Shown one piece after another: positions 1 through 11,090 of a stretch of 64,000 bases of DNA. The translations under genes and the position numbers were made by a program. The stretch's first letter is position 1. Each line of letters begins with the position of its first letter. Location of the stretch: assembly GCF_000315625.1 (NCBI RefSeq), contig NW_005434656.1:777925-841924 (forward strand), in the 5' to 3' direction. The stretch comes from Guillardia theta CCMP2712. Lineage: Eukaryota > Cryptophyceae > Pyrenomonadales > Geminigeraceae. The notes beneath the pieces were generated by a model. It was not told where the DNA came from and ran no database searches. It worked only from the letters and a program-made list of their open reading frames with translations.

Positions 1-31
1 ATCGCAATCAGTGAGAGTTTTGATCTTGCAG

Positions 32-709
32 GTTTGTCATGGGGAAGCAGAATGTTATGGCGTTGGCATTGGGCAGAAGTCCGGAGGAGGTTTAACAGCA
101 AATTGCCAAACGTAGCCCCTTGACATTTGAGGACAGGAAACCAAGGAGAATCTTCACCAAGTCACCCAAGTACTTTTTTCTACAATCACTTGCTCCTCGC
201 CATGAGACGCTTCACTTTACTGACCTGTACCACTCCCAGCATCTGAATGGCACAACAGCATTATTCTTTAGCTCTCGTCCACAAACAGAAATCACAAGGT
301 CACCGTCTGGCCCCATGTTGCTGTGCCCCTGACTCTCATGTTCACACAGCTTCTTTGACAAGTACCAAGAGAGTGACTTCGCCAAAGGTGGAGTGGAAGC
401 GACGGAGGACTATGAGATCCAGGCTGGACCCCTCCCCTTCCAGCACACCATGGTCGAGCCCCTGAGAAAGCTTGGGCTGCCAGTTATGCTCAAGAATGGG
501 ACGGTGATGTGCGAGAAGGATCACACCGTGTGCAAGAAGGGAGTCGTCCTTACCCCTGAGCAGGCTCAAGTTCTTGTAAGTTGTTCTGGCTCTTTGCAAT
601 CCTGTCATGAACATTGAATCCGCAGAAATTGTTAGGGGAGAAGCAAGCAATCTTCAAACCCGAGCTGAAATGTGTATGGCATGATGGGACCTACGCAGCA
701 TTCGAGTGA
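32..709 (+). CDS. MRT4: MRT4-type ribosome assembly factor, 3' part (5' end outside window)
   Basis: Homologue of MRT4/MRTO4, the nucleolar paralogue of ribosomal stalk protein P0 that occupies the P0 site on pre-60S particles before exchange. Visible exons are 32-89, roughly 205-298 (start uncertain), 350-575 and 626-709 (stop TGA). The first carries the family motif GKQNVMALALGRSPEE; the second ends LNGTTALFFSSRPQTEIT; the third runs FFDKYQESDFAKGG through ATEDYEIQAGPL and LRKLGLPV to LTPEQAQVL; the last reads KLLGEKQAIFKPELKCVW. This matches the C-terminal two thirds of MRT4 in order, including its C-terminal hydrophobic strand. The AG|C codon spanning the intron 299-349 restores the reading frame. 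The N-terminus lies upstream of base 1. The absence of the long acidic tail of animal MRTO4 is an observation on the last exon, which stops 12 codons after the conserved tryptophan. Confidence 0.9.
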
Positions 710-917
710 TACGGCAGCTGATTCTCGATGCTTTCTGATTCTACTCACAGTAGTAGGAATGTGTGATATATATAGTTAGAAATAACTTACACAAGTCAAG
801 TGACTCGATCGTCCCATCCTTCCTCATCAACGCGTTGACATTTCTCAAGGTGCAGCAGAGAGACAAGTAAAAGAAAAAGAAGCTTTACTCGTATTTTCAC
901 TGGTCACATTTCTGTGC

Positions 918-1962
918 TCAACCCGGCAATTGGAACTTCGCTCCATCGCGGAGAGCGATCCAATAGTAGTAGAAGAAGTCTGCATACAGCAAAGTCTGGA
1001 CCACTCCAGACACCCACACCAACGGCTGCAGAAAAGCTTGTGTCAAGGACAAGCAGGAAACAAGCCCATTTAGGCTGGCCAAGATGGGGAACAGGCTTTT
1101 AGTGTGTGTAAAAGCAAGAGCCGGGAAAGTTGAGAAGAATAGAGCAGAAGAGCAGAAGAGCAGAAGAGCAGCGAAGACAGCCAGAAAGAGAAACAGTGTA
1201 GCAGGGAGAAGGTGGCACATGAGGATGTAGATAGGAAAAGAAGCAGAGAGAGAGGAGGGAAGAGCTATGGAGGGAGGAACTGTTCGGACCTGCCAGTAAT
1301 GCTTTTCTGTGAAGTATCTGTAGATCCAGTTGATAATGTAGAGACCGCGATAAGCCCCGACGCAAAAGATGTAGAGGAGCGTGAAGGCTTCTCCCTCCTT
1401 CGTCTTCTGCAACATAAAGAGCTGGGGCAGGATCGCTACTGCCTCCAGATAGATGGAAAATGCCCAAAGAATCTGAGAGCTCGTCAGCTCAGCCATACCC
1501 AGTCTCGACCTACCTCGAACGCTTCAAATCCCTCGTTCCAGATGAGAGCGAGGAGGAAGCATGGGACTATGATGTACCCAAGCACTCCGTGAGGGGGAAG
1601 GTGCCCCATGAAACTTCCATCCCCGTGCAGCTTGTCATTGTCCATGTCATAAGAGGATCGGTATTTTGTAAGCTGCAAGCATGTGAGCAATGCTGCCGTA
1701 GCAGTCGCTAGAAGGCAAGGGGCTTTACCATCCAATAAACAATCGTTGCGGTGGCAGAAATGAAAAATATCTTCATCATGGTGTTGTAGAGTGAGACGAA
1801 GCTGAAGAACAAATCGAGATATCGGCAGCAGAAGACTATCAGGAACAAGATCTGTGACTTGAGAGACACTCCACGGCAGCTTCTCTGGCCTCTCATTCTG
1901 TACATGAGGACAAGAAAGCTGATCAGGTGGAGCATATCTCCGGAGAGTCGGAAGATATTCAT
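918..1962 (-). CDS. ERD2: ER lumen protein-retaining receptor (KDEL/HDEL receptor)
   Basis: Seven-transmembrane Golgi receptor that binds C-terminal KDEL-type signals and returns ER residents in COPI vesicles. Four exons: 1962-1729, 1672-1514, 1472-1290 and 1025-918, together 227 codons plus stop, close to the 212-220 residues usual for the family. The start is fixed by the near-universal N-terminus [13 protein letters not shown]. Other family landmarks are [71 protein letters not shown] and [14 protein letters not shown]. All exon junctions are in phase 0, and the 41-base intron 1473-1513 joins AFE directly to ILW exactly as in animal and yeast receptors. Introns are 41, 56, 264 and so on, all GT-AG on the minus strand. 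No odd residues were seen in the ligand-binding helices. It lies tail to tail with MRT4. Confidence 0.96.
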
Positions 1963-3831
1963 GATTCCAAGAGTTCGATCCTTTCACTTCCTCAATTCTT
2001 CACCAAGTATATCAAGCCAAGGCCCTGCAAACCGACCTGTAGACCATGATTCAGTAACTTTACAACTCCATCGAAACATAATAATTCACAAAAGAAACTG
2101 GAGGGTCGGTAGGATGGGAATCGACACCAAGAAAAACGAGTAAAGTGTCATTCAATCGCTTTGAACAGAATACCAAGTAGTATTTTCATATATAATCATT
2201 CTCAGAGCACATAAAATCGCTCAAGCCTTGAGCTTCAGCTCAATCCGAGTTGGCATTCCACAGCAGATACTCTTTTCCTACTGCATCTTTCTTACAAACT
2301 AACTTCTTCCCTGTACCTGCATCGCAACTTTTACAGAATGACAAGTCAGTTCACGCAAAATTCTGCCTCTGACGTCATCTGCACGCTTTTTCTCCTTCCT
2401 GCCGCTGTTTCATCTGCCATGGAACTCTCTATCCATTTCACCGCCGCTGACTCATGTTCGTTATTGAACGTTACTTCCACGTACCCACCCCCACCCCTGG
2501 AGGTACACTCTCTGTTGGAACTGCACTGCCGCAACCGGGTCATATTTCGCCGAGTCGCCGCCGGCCGGGCCCAACTTAAAACCGCCGGCCGGACCTGACT
2601 GACACCCGGCGAGACAGAGTGGTACTTGTAGTTTTTAAATTTATGGACCTGTTGATAATAATAAAAGGATAATTGGAGGCAGTAGAATCATGAAACCGGC
2701 AGCGATATTCAGTACAAAAAATATTGAAAGGTGCCTAGCAATCTATGGTTTGTAACATATTTATCCTACACTTTAACAATATTTATACAGATTTGATACA
2801 GCCTAGAACAGAAACAGGGTACGGCTCTGCTTCCGATACAAAAGATAAAACATTTCTTGGTACATGAATGAATTAGTTAGAATCAAAGCAATTTGAATTG
2901 ACTAATTTCAAATAACTACCATGTATTTAAACCAACACATGGAATCTAAATATTTTTAAGGTCCAAGACACTTATAAACCTTCGTTGTGCACCCACCACC
3001 CCTAGCTCGCTGTATATCGCACCCCTCATGGACTACCCTACCTACATTTTCTCGGAGCAGTTTATTCATCTTACTACGGGTGCCTTCGTCTGATTCAGTA
3101 CCCCTACCCTGATCTCCATACCTCTATCAGCTACATTTCTAGGACCCCCACCCCCTCAACTTCGTGATAAATGTTACCCACCCCTACTGTCTATTGCAAC
3201 AAACCCCCTGTGGCTTCGGAAAGTCCCTAAGTACCCACCCACCCCTTTTACTCCCGGATAAAAGTAAGTACCCCACCTGATAAACTCCCAAAACCCCACC
3301 CACCAAACCCCACCCCTCCTACTCTCCACCCCACAGCGTCCCTGCACATGGCAGCCTCGCATGCTCCGAAAGCTTAAAACATGCATGCTGCCATCCACCG
3401 TTTACTCCGAACCATCACCACCACCTCCTCCTCCCCCTTCTTACTTGGTTGATCCTGTGATGATGGGCTCATTCCCCTTTATCCTTGATGAATGCCGCTA
3501 CCTCTCTCCTTTTCTTCGGTGTGTCTGACAGTCCGCTAGCCATGCTAGTTGCAGAGTACATGTTACGTTTCATTTTCGAAAGCAATTGATAACCATAGAT
3601 GTGATGTCAAATAATGCTTGCTTCCTTTGTCATTCTGTGTGATCCATCACGACTTTGAAGAGAGTTTGCGCGATATCTACAACCATTGTAAGCGGCCGCC
3701 AAAATGTAGACAGCGGTGCAAATGCAAAGTTCGGAAGGAAGTGACCGATCTCTGTCACCTTGTTGTTGTTTTGATGATGATGGTGCTGATCATGGTGCTG
3801 ATCATGATGATGATGATGATGATGGTGATGG

Positions 3832-3925
<94 letters not shown>

Positions 3926-4107
3926 TTCGTCGAGATAATTTACTTTGGATGCGCCAACCTTTTCTTTATACAGAACGTAATTTGAGACCATCTTTTGCTC
4001 ACTGTGTCTTCTCTGCAGGGCTGGTGAATCAGCTGGATCAGGAATGGATATCTGCCAAAAGCTTTGAATCGTGACGTCAACGACCGATTCTTGGATCCAT
4101 CACGAAT
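1963..4107. other. Gene-free spacer with GC-rich island, C-rich tract and microsatellite
   Basis: No convincing coding exon. Contents: an AT-rich stretch (about 2630-2960); a small CCGG-rich island at 2552-2616 like those elsewhere in the window; a C-rich segment at 2990-3330 dominated by CCACCCC words, with the motif ACCCCCACCCCCT at 3144-3156; and the trinucleotide array at 3773-3924. Short open frames here are low-complexity and have no family resemblance. Confidence 0.6.
3773..3924. repeat. (ATG/TGA)n trinucleotide microsatellite
   Basis: About 150 bases of GATGAT with a few GGT/CTG interruptions at the left end. It reads as poly-Met, poly-Asp or poly-Ile in different frames, so the open frames over it are artefacts of the repeat. 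It sits about 185 bases upstream of the ABCF start codon. Confidence 0.95.
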
Positions 4108-7100
4108 ATGATTTCAAGTGGAGCATACAGCATGGCTGGAAGAATCATTCTTTCCATGCAACTCACAGCGCTTTTCGTGGTTCAAGTCTCCTCGTACCAG
4201 GGCTTGACCCCGCCTGTTAGCAACTCTTGGCGCTCTTCTCAGTTTCTCTCTCCCACCCTGTCGAAGTTCGCATGCAGGCGATCACTTCAAAGTGTACAGA
4301 AATCGCTCTTCCTCCGACGGGCCTCACCCTCTCTTGGTGTCACGATGATGGCGAAGAAGAAGTTGACTGAAGCGCAGCTCAGGGCACTCGAAGCTCTGCA
4401 GCAGTTCGAGAGCCAGCAGGCTGTAGCAGAAGCACCGCAGGAAGAAGTCAAGGCTGAGCCGGAGGCAAAGGCTAACCCTCCAGCAGGAGGTGGCAAGAAG
4501 AAAGGGAAGAAGATGACCCCGCAGCAGTTGAAGATGCTGGAGGCTGTTGAAGCCTTCGAAACCACTTCGTCGAGCGCAGAATCGTCTCAAGATGATGCAC
4601 CATCTCTGAAAGAGGCATCGTCTGATGAGATAGAAGACACAGGTGCGGGTAAGAAGAAGAAGAAGAAGCTTTCCAAGTGGGAGCTAGAGCAATTGGAAAA
4701 ATCTGGGGATACCTCAGTGAGCGAAGACAAGGCAGAAATTGCGCAAGCGAGCAAGGAGGTGAAAGAGGTTGTAGCTGATGTCAAGCCTTCCAAAACGAAG
4801 CCAGAGAGTGTGCCAGCAGTAAGTATGGAAGGGGATCTTGACTTCCTTGGTCTGGAAGATGGTGGTCGTCCGAAGACTTCAAAGAAAAAGGTAGGTTCAA
4901 CATATCCCCGAGGCTCGGAACTGAACTCGCATGTGTAGGGCAAGAAGGGACAAGAAAAGAAAAATGAGATCGAAAGTGAGATGAACACAGAAGAGAGTTC
5001 CGAGACAGAGCAGGAAGCTGAGGTAGTAGCCCCGAAAGTGACCAAGCGTCCACCCCCGCGAGTTCGCATCGACTCAGTTGCTCAACCTGGCTATGTCAGC
5101 CTCCGAATGGAGAAAATCGCTCTGACCTTCAAGAATCAGGTTTATTGCTTCAATAAGACATGTGAAAGAGAATCTCACGCCTGCTCAGGACGTCCTCAAG
5201 GATTGCAGTTGGTCGGTACAGACAGGTGATCGAGTCGGATTGGTTGGGGCAAACGGTGGTGGCAAAACAACACAGCTTCGTGTGCTTTATGGAGAGCTTG
5301 AACCAGATTCAGGCGACATCGTCAAGTCATCTGCTGACCTTCGTCTTGCATTTTTGAGGCAGGAGTTCGTTGACGACCTGGTGCTGACCAGAACTTTGAA
5401 AGAAGAGTTGATGTCTGTTTTTGGAGAAGAGGCAAAGGTGCTTAGCGAAATCGAGGAGGCGGAAAACGAGCTCTCCCAGTGCAAGGATGATATGGAGAAG
5501 ATGCAGACAATCCTCGACAGAATGCAGGAGCTGCAGAACAAAGCCGATTCGATGGGGGTGACGGGGCTTGATGCAAGAGTGGAAAGGATCATGAACTTGA
5601 TGGGATTCTCTCCAGAAGAAGGAGACCAGCTTGTTGCTGCTTTCAGTGGCGGATGGAAGATGCGTATCGGTTTGGGAAAGATTCTTCTCACTGAGCCAAA
5701 CATCCTCCTGCTCGATGAGCCGACAAATCATTTGGACCTTGAAAGCATTGAGTGGATGGAATCCTTCTTGATCAATCAGAACATTCCAATGGTCATTGTG
5801 AGTCACGATCGTGAGTTTTTGGACAGGGTCTGCACGAAGATCGTGGATTGCGAGCAAGGAGTCACGAATACGTACGATGGCAACTATTCCCGATTCTTGA
5901 AGTTGAAGAAGGAGAGAATGGAAGCATGGCAGAAGTCATACGACAATCAGATGAAGAAGGTGAAAGCAGAGAAAGACTGGATCAACAGGTTCAAAGTGGG
6001 TGCTCAGGCGTCTCAAGCTGCTTCGCGACAAGCCAAGCTTGAGAAGTGGATGGCGTCTGAAGAGTTCGTTGCCAAGCCCCTACCCCTGGCAAACCTTGGA
6101 AGTTTCGGTTTCCATCTGCTCCTAGAATGGGCAATGCCGAAGCTGTTGTCAACGTAAAGAACCTGGAGCATGGATATGAGATGCAAGGGAAAGAAATCCT
6201 CTTCAAGGATGTGGAATTCAACCTTGAGAAGGGAGACAGGGTGGCGTTGATCGGACCGAATGGTTGCGGGAAGTCAACGTTTCTGCGATTGATTGTAGGA
6301 AAGGAAGAGCCTCGATCTGGCGAGATCAAGCTTGGAGGTGGAATGAACCTGGCTGTGAACTACTACGAGCAGAATCAAGCTGATGTTCTGGATCCCGAGA
6401 TGACGGTCCTTGAAGTGATCAAGGTGCGATAGTGATGGGAGGCAGAGTTGTTACGACAGCGCTCACTGACTCCTTGGTCATGTAGGAAGCCTCTGATGGT
6501 TCGGTGGAGTATGAAGAGATCAGGAAACTCTTGGGGCAGTTTTTGTTCAAGGGAGACACGGTCGAAAAGAAGATCGCTATGCTCTCAGGTGGAGAGAAAG
6601 CTCGCGTTGCCCTCTGCAGGATGATGCTTCGACCGGCCAACCTTCTTGTATGTCTCTGGATGAGAGTCGCAACCTTGAAGCCTCTCATGCGCCCGCAGGT
6701 GCTGGACGAGCCAACCAACCACTTGGACATTCCAGCCAAGGAGATGCTGGAAGAAGCGCTCAAGTTCTACGACGGCACCCTGCTGGTACCTCGGTCAACC
6801 ACATCCTTTGTCTGTTCTGAGAGGGTTTGCCCATCAGGTCATCTCTCACGATCGATACTTCGTGAGTCAAGTCGCCAACATAATCGCGGCCTTTGAGGAC
6901 AAGAAGCTTGTTCGTTACAACGGAGATTACAAGCACTACATGGACCAGAATGAGAAGTGGGCCAAACAGGTGCACCTTCGCTTGATTGTTCTACTTGTCC
7001 TTCCTCCCCTCTCCCCCTCCTGCTGCTCACTTCGCTTCTCGATGCTCCATGCCTTGTTCTTGACTCTTCGTTGCTCCTCTTCTATCAACTGATTCCCTCC

Positions 7101-7438
7101 TGGTCACTTGCTCTCCTTGTGAACCTCTCAACATGCTCTTATCCTTCCTTCATTGGTTCCCTCCTCTCAAAATGGAGCAGGTCGAGTCCAGGTATGTCGA
7201 CGGCTTGGAAGGCATCCAAGAGCTCGTGCTGCCTGAGGTTGAGATTGACAAGCCCAAGGTTGGTGCCTGCCATGTCTGCAGCTTCCTTACTGATTCCGAT
7301 CACGCAGAAGACCAAGAACTTCGGCGGCAGTGCGGTGACGAGTGGCAGAAAGGACAAGGGAGTTAAGGTGCTGCTGCTGACTTTCTTCGTCCATCCCTGA
7401 CATCTTCCATTTCGCAGAATGCAAAGCGCATGCAATGA
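4108..7438 (+). CDS. ABCF-family ATPase (ABCF5-like), probably plastid-targeted
   Basis: Soluble twin-ATPase of the ABCF class, whose members act on ribosomes in translation. Exons: 4108-4890, 4939-5139, 5189-6067, 6103-6423, 6486-6647, 6699-6785, 6838-6969, 7181-7258, 7308-7367, 7418-7438, about 907 codons. Domain 1: Walker A GANGGGKTT (about residue 348), signature FSGGWKMR (about 480), Walker B LLLDEPTNHLDL (about 500), SHDREF. Domain 2: Walker A GPNGCGKST (about 672), LSGGEKAR (about 761), LDEPTNHLD, ISHDRYF. The closest remembered relatives are plant chloroplast ABCF5 and bacterial Uup/EttA types. Residues 1-80 hold a hydrophobic signal-like core (ILSMQLTALFVVQVSS) then an S/R-rich, acid-poor stretch, like bipartite targeting to a secondary plastid. 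Residues 85-290 are a Lys/Glu-rich low-complexity linker, unusual for the family. The inter-domain join at 6068-6102 needs either a 35-base intron or a one-base frameshift. The start could also be the in-frame ATG at 4132. Confidence 0.9.
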
Positions 7439-8022
7439 GGGGAGACGCGAGTCTCTTGACTGAAGACGCTGATTTCGGAGCTTTGTAGCAAGCGCAAGGA
7501 TTACGGCGACCCCGCGTAGTTGAGAACTTAGAGCAAGTGGACGAGAACACGCGGATGATGGCAGATGATGAAGAGCGAGTAGATTTATGGAAGAATCTAA
7601 CATGAATGCCTTGAAGATGTATGATGTAGACGTCATGCCGTCTGTCTTCGGGAATAAAGGTTGTCATGACGCCGAGTTAATCTCAATCCCAATGGAGTTC
7701 ATGGGAATTGTCTATCACAACACTTCACACAAGTCTTCCTGTATGATCATGGGACGTGATGCACAAACCTTTGCCTTCATCTTCGGTGTCCCGCCATACT
7801 TCTTCACCTCCATCGTCGTCGTCACTGCCCTGCCCGTCGTCGTTCGCTCCCACGATACATTTTGCTGGGACAACCCCCACCCCCTAATATCCGATCACCA
7901 CCCCCTAAAAGAGAGCTAAAATGGAGGTTGATCACGGGTAAAAATCAGGGAGGCCAAGGGGGTAGCATTCAGGGCGGTGGTGGGTGGTGGTGGCGGGAAC
8001 GCGGGCAAACGCCACTGGGAGA
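7439..8022. other. Spacer between ABCF and NatD genes
   Basis: Both flanking genes are on the plus strand. The spacer holds the motif ACCCCCACCCCCTA at 7873-7886 and a second CACCCCC word just after it. No coding exon or RNA gene was recognised. Confidence 0.5.
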
Positions 8023-9225
8023 ATGGCGAAGACGAATGGAGCGACATTGAAGTGCCCGCAGGAGTACATAGAGGTGCTGAGAAAGGCTCTCATAGGTGAG
8101 ATCATACTCATGCACCTTGATGGTTCCCTCTCCTGAGAGAGAAAGAGAGTTTCTCGAGGGGGTTTCTTGTTGCTTCCCTTGTACAGGCATTCTGGCTCTG
8201 ACTTGCACGTTTTGCTCCCTCCTAGATGAAAGAGGACAGGACAAAGACCTGTCCAAGGACGTGCAGCCTTACTCCAAGTTCAACCAGAATGGGTTAAACT
8301 GCGAAATTCGGTTCTCCAAGGAGCTCGGGAGCCTTGAGACTTGGGCTATGATCATGACAACCAACAACATGACGAAGTTGTACGACGAGTCCAAGTGTGC
8401 TTGGTCAGATGACATCAAGTTCGACGAACTGGTCGATCACGGAGGGGCTGCCCGTTTCCTTGTGGTGTATGAACGAGACGCGAGGTCCAAGGATGCGAGG
8501 AACCCTGTGGGATTTGTCCATTTCAGGTTTACCCTCCAAGGTGAACCGGTCGGGGTGGAAGCAGGAGAGCCTGCTCTCTACGTTATGGACATTCAGCTGG
8601 AGGAATCTGTCCGGAGGAGGGGATTGGGGAAGCACCTCATGACAGTGATCGAGAACATTGCTCGTCAGCAGGTAATCTTGAACCCCACATGAGCTTCCTA
8701 TCCTCAAGTCTATCGCAGGGAATGATGCACATCCTGTTCCCTGTGGTCAAGGAGGACAGACGAGCGAGATCCTTCGTTCTCGAGGGACTGAGTGGATATG
8801 TTGCAGAGCATCTCGGTGCTTGACTGTATGGGCTTCTGGCTTGCTTGCTGACCTTGTCATTTACAGAGATCTTGTCGTATGACGGAAAGAATCCTGGAGA
8901 GATCTTCGCGAGAGACCAATCTTTTCTCCTCTTCTCCAAGAGGCTACTGAGTCCCCGTTCGGAGCAAGCATCCAACGCCGCGGCATCAGCTGTTGAAGAT
9001 CACTTGTCCGCTGCAAACACACCTCAGAAACCGGACAGGGAAAGGCCCTGCGGCCATGCAAACTGCTCTTGCTCCGACCATGCCCAGACATCAGGCGCCT
9101 CCTCCGAAGCTGCTGGGGGCGAAACTCTGTCCTCCGCCTTCCAGTTTGTTCTTGATATGTCTCGCTCGATTACAAATCGACTTCGTCGACCCGGGGGAAT
9201 GGCAGAGGCACTGAAAAACCTGTAA
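8023..9225 (+). CDS. NAA40: N-alpha-acetyltransferase 40 (NatD), histone H4/H2A N-terminal acetylase
   Basis: GNAT-fold enzyme that acetylates the alpha-amino group of histones H4 and H2A. Exons 8023-8095, 8226-8671, 8719-8815, 8867-9225 give 324 residues; all junction phases agree (for example G|AT at the first intron and G|AG at the third). Family features: YSKFNQNGLNCEIR, then LETWAMIMTTNNMTKLYDES with the WAFDLTKTNMQ-like block, FLVVYER, VGFVHFRFTL, LYVMDIQLEESVRRRGLGKHLM containing the acetyl-CoA-binding R-R-x-G-L-G loop, and EILSYDGKNPGEIF near the end. Compared with the roughly 237-residue human protein it has an extra C-terminal tail of about 100 residues containing a Cys/His cluster (CGHANCSCSDH) and a Ser/Ala-rich linker. 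The cluster could be a small metal site; that is speculation. The N-terminal 25 residues are not conserved, so the start is only the first reasonable ATG. Confidence 0.88.
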
Positions 9226-9443
9226 GTTGTCTGGATGCAAAAGAGATTTCAACAATGACACATTCACAGGAAATAAACTAGTTCTGAGGAGCTACAAAGA
9301 AACAAGTTGGAAAAGCTTTCTCGGTCAGTCTCGTTCAAGACGACAAGGTCGACAGACACGTCTTGCATGTAGCATTCCTTGTAATTCCAGATTAAGCCAT
9401 CATTCATCCAAGAGCAGTTCTATTCCTTTATTACAACATGAGT

Positions 9444-10069
9444 TCATCTCGATGATGGTGCTGTAGCTGTTTCCACTAGCTTGTCACCCATCGTGTCCAC
9501 CAGCAAATTGGCCCGCGGCCTCTGCATCGCAGCCGGTGCCGAGGTCAGCGGGACCTTCTTATCGATCAGCGCCTGCCATCTCAATCAGAGGCACGAGGTG
9601 AAGATATAAGCGTCAGCACACCAGGTCGATTGAATGTACTCCTCCTTGAAGGGGACGAGCCTGTTGTGACAATATCAGCGTTGAGAAACACTACCATCCC
9701 TCCACACCTTCGCCGCTACAAGATTAAGTGACGTTTGAGAACTCACACCCCCGTTGGACGATGGCTTTGCAACCATCTTATCGTCCAAGTCAAAGCTCCC
9801 AAACTCAGAACTATCCAACATCTTTCTTATTTTCTCAACCGTTTCCTGTTCTCAGGGAGCGAATCAGAACTTATGGCGATCAAACTCTCGAGGTCAGGCA
9901 CCGGTGATTGTTTCAGGATAGAAAGCTGAAGCTGACGAATTGCGAGCATCTGGAGCGCTATGCTCGGTTGTGCTGGCTTGCTAAACCCATTGGCGCTTGC
10001 GGCTGCCACAAGCGCTAAGACTGGCAATAAAGTCTCACTCACAACTTGACAACGTAAGGGGGGTACCAA
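9444..10069 (-). CDS. Small unknown protein, multi-exon
   Basis: Not recognised. A consistent tentative model has exons 10069-9902, 9845-9747, 9660-9622 and 9572-9444 (stop TGA), all phase 0 with GT-AG introns. The conserved-looking segments are ETVEKIRKMLDSSEFGSF, ALIDKKVPLTS and NLLVDTMGDKLVETATAP. The first exon begins with a hydrophobic Ala/Leu-rich segment (LLPVLALVAAASANGFS) that could be a targeting or membrane segment. The third exon reads LVPFKEEYIQSTW in a neighbouring frame that does not splice in phase, so that exon's frame is uncertain. A further 5' exon is possible around 10080-10200 (KWYAEIDQQLREPNS on the minus strand). It converges with NAA40, with 218 bases between the stops. 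Confidence 0.5.
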
Positions 10070-11090
10070 TCAGCGCGAAGGCTACCAACCCTGATGCTAA
10101 TATGACTCTCCCCTTTTTGTCCTCCCGCGACGATGGAGTTTGGCTCCCGTAGCTGTTGATCAATCTCAGCATACCATTTCGTTTGGAGTTGAGGATTCAA
10201 CACAAGGGGAAGGGAAGAAATTATTGGACTTCGACAGCAGATCAACAAACATCATAGATTCAACGAAGGGAAGAGTTCAAAAACAGTGTGACATGTTCCT
10301 CCTCCGCCTCCTTCTCCTCTCATACTTCTTCTCGTCTGTCCCCTCCGCCAAAGCCATCGACCCGCCGGAATTAGCAATTCCATCAGTTAGAATCCGTTAC
10401 ACTTTACTTCAAAAAGCAGTCCTCGTACTGATTTTTAACTTAACTTTGAGTAAAGACTACTGATCACCACGGCCCGATCGGTTTCTCCGAAGGCCCGTCA
10501 CGCATTTTAAAATTAAAAATACAACAACAACATTTTACACTTTTAAAAAATAAAATGACCTCATTCACCAATGCCGACAAGCAAGAAGACGGTGGATGGA
10601 CACTGACTGGTGGGGGAGAAGAGCGACGAGATAGCGCGAGGAAGGGACACAGGCTGAGTAAGATGATAGGAACCAGCAGGGACGAGCTTGAAAGCAGCAA
10701 CAGACAAATGTGCCGGGGGGTTCGTTGAAAGAATGATGCGAGTATTGAAGAAGGAGAAAGCTAATGTTGACATCAAGCAAGGGATGTGTTTAAGCAAACA
10801 TGTAGGATGGATGCGAGAAGAGATGCTTGTATGTTGTGGAGGTTATTTGAATATTGAAAGAAGGTCACTGAGAGATACTGCAAAGGTTAGATACGGATAA
10901 ACTGATTGCGGTTGAAAGATGGATAGCTTACTCGCGAATTGGCATGTTCCCTATCAAGAACAAGTTTAATTGATAGATAGATAGATATATCTCTTTTCCT
11001 AATGATATAGTCTGTGTGCTTGCACAGCAATGAGAAATGCTGCATTGACTTCAGTTGGATTAAATGTATAGCTGGTCGCCCTGAACGTTT
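10070..11090. other. Spacer with one copy of the AACTTAAC element
   Basis: Apart from a possible upstream exon of the preceding minus-strand gene near 10080-10250, no coding exon is seen. One copy of the TTAACTTAACTTTGAG element lies at 10424-10457. The rest is AT-rich, with a short GATA run at 10974-10988. Confidence 0.45.
10424..10457 (+). repeat. AACTTAAC element, copy 1
   Basis: Reads CGTACTGATTTTTAACTTAA and continues CTTTGAGTAAAG, nearly identical to the 3' portion of the copies at 19475-19499 and (reversed) 33828-33858. Confidence 0.65.

Noticed and set aside
3618-3991. Overlapping open frames encoding poly-Met, poly-Asp and poly-Ile
   Set aside because: They are produced by the ATG/TGA microsatellite in three frames; no flanking conserved sequence supports coding.
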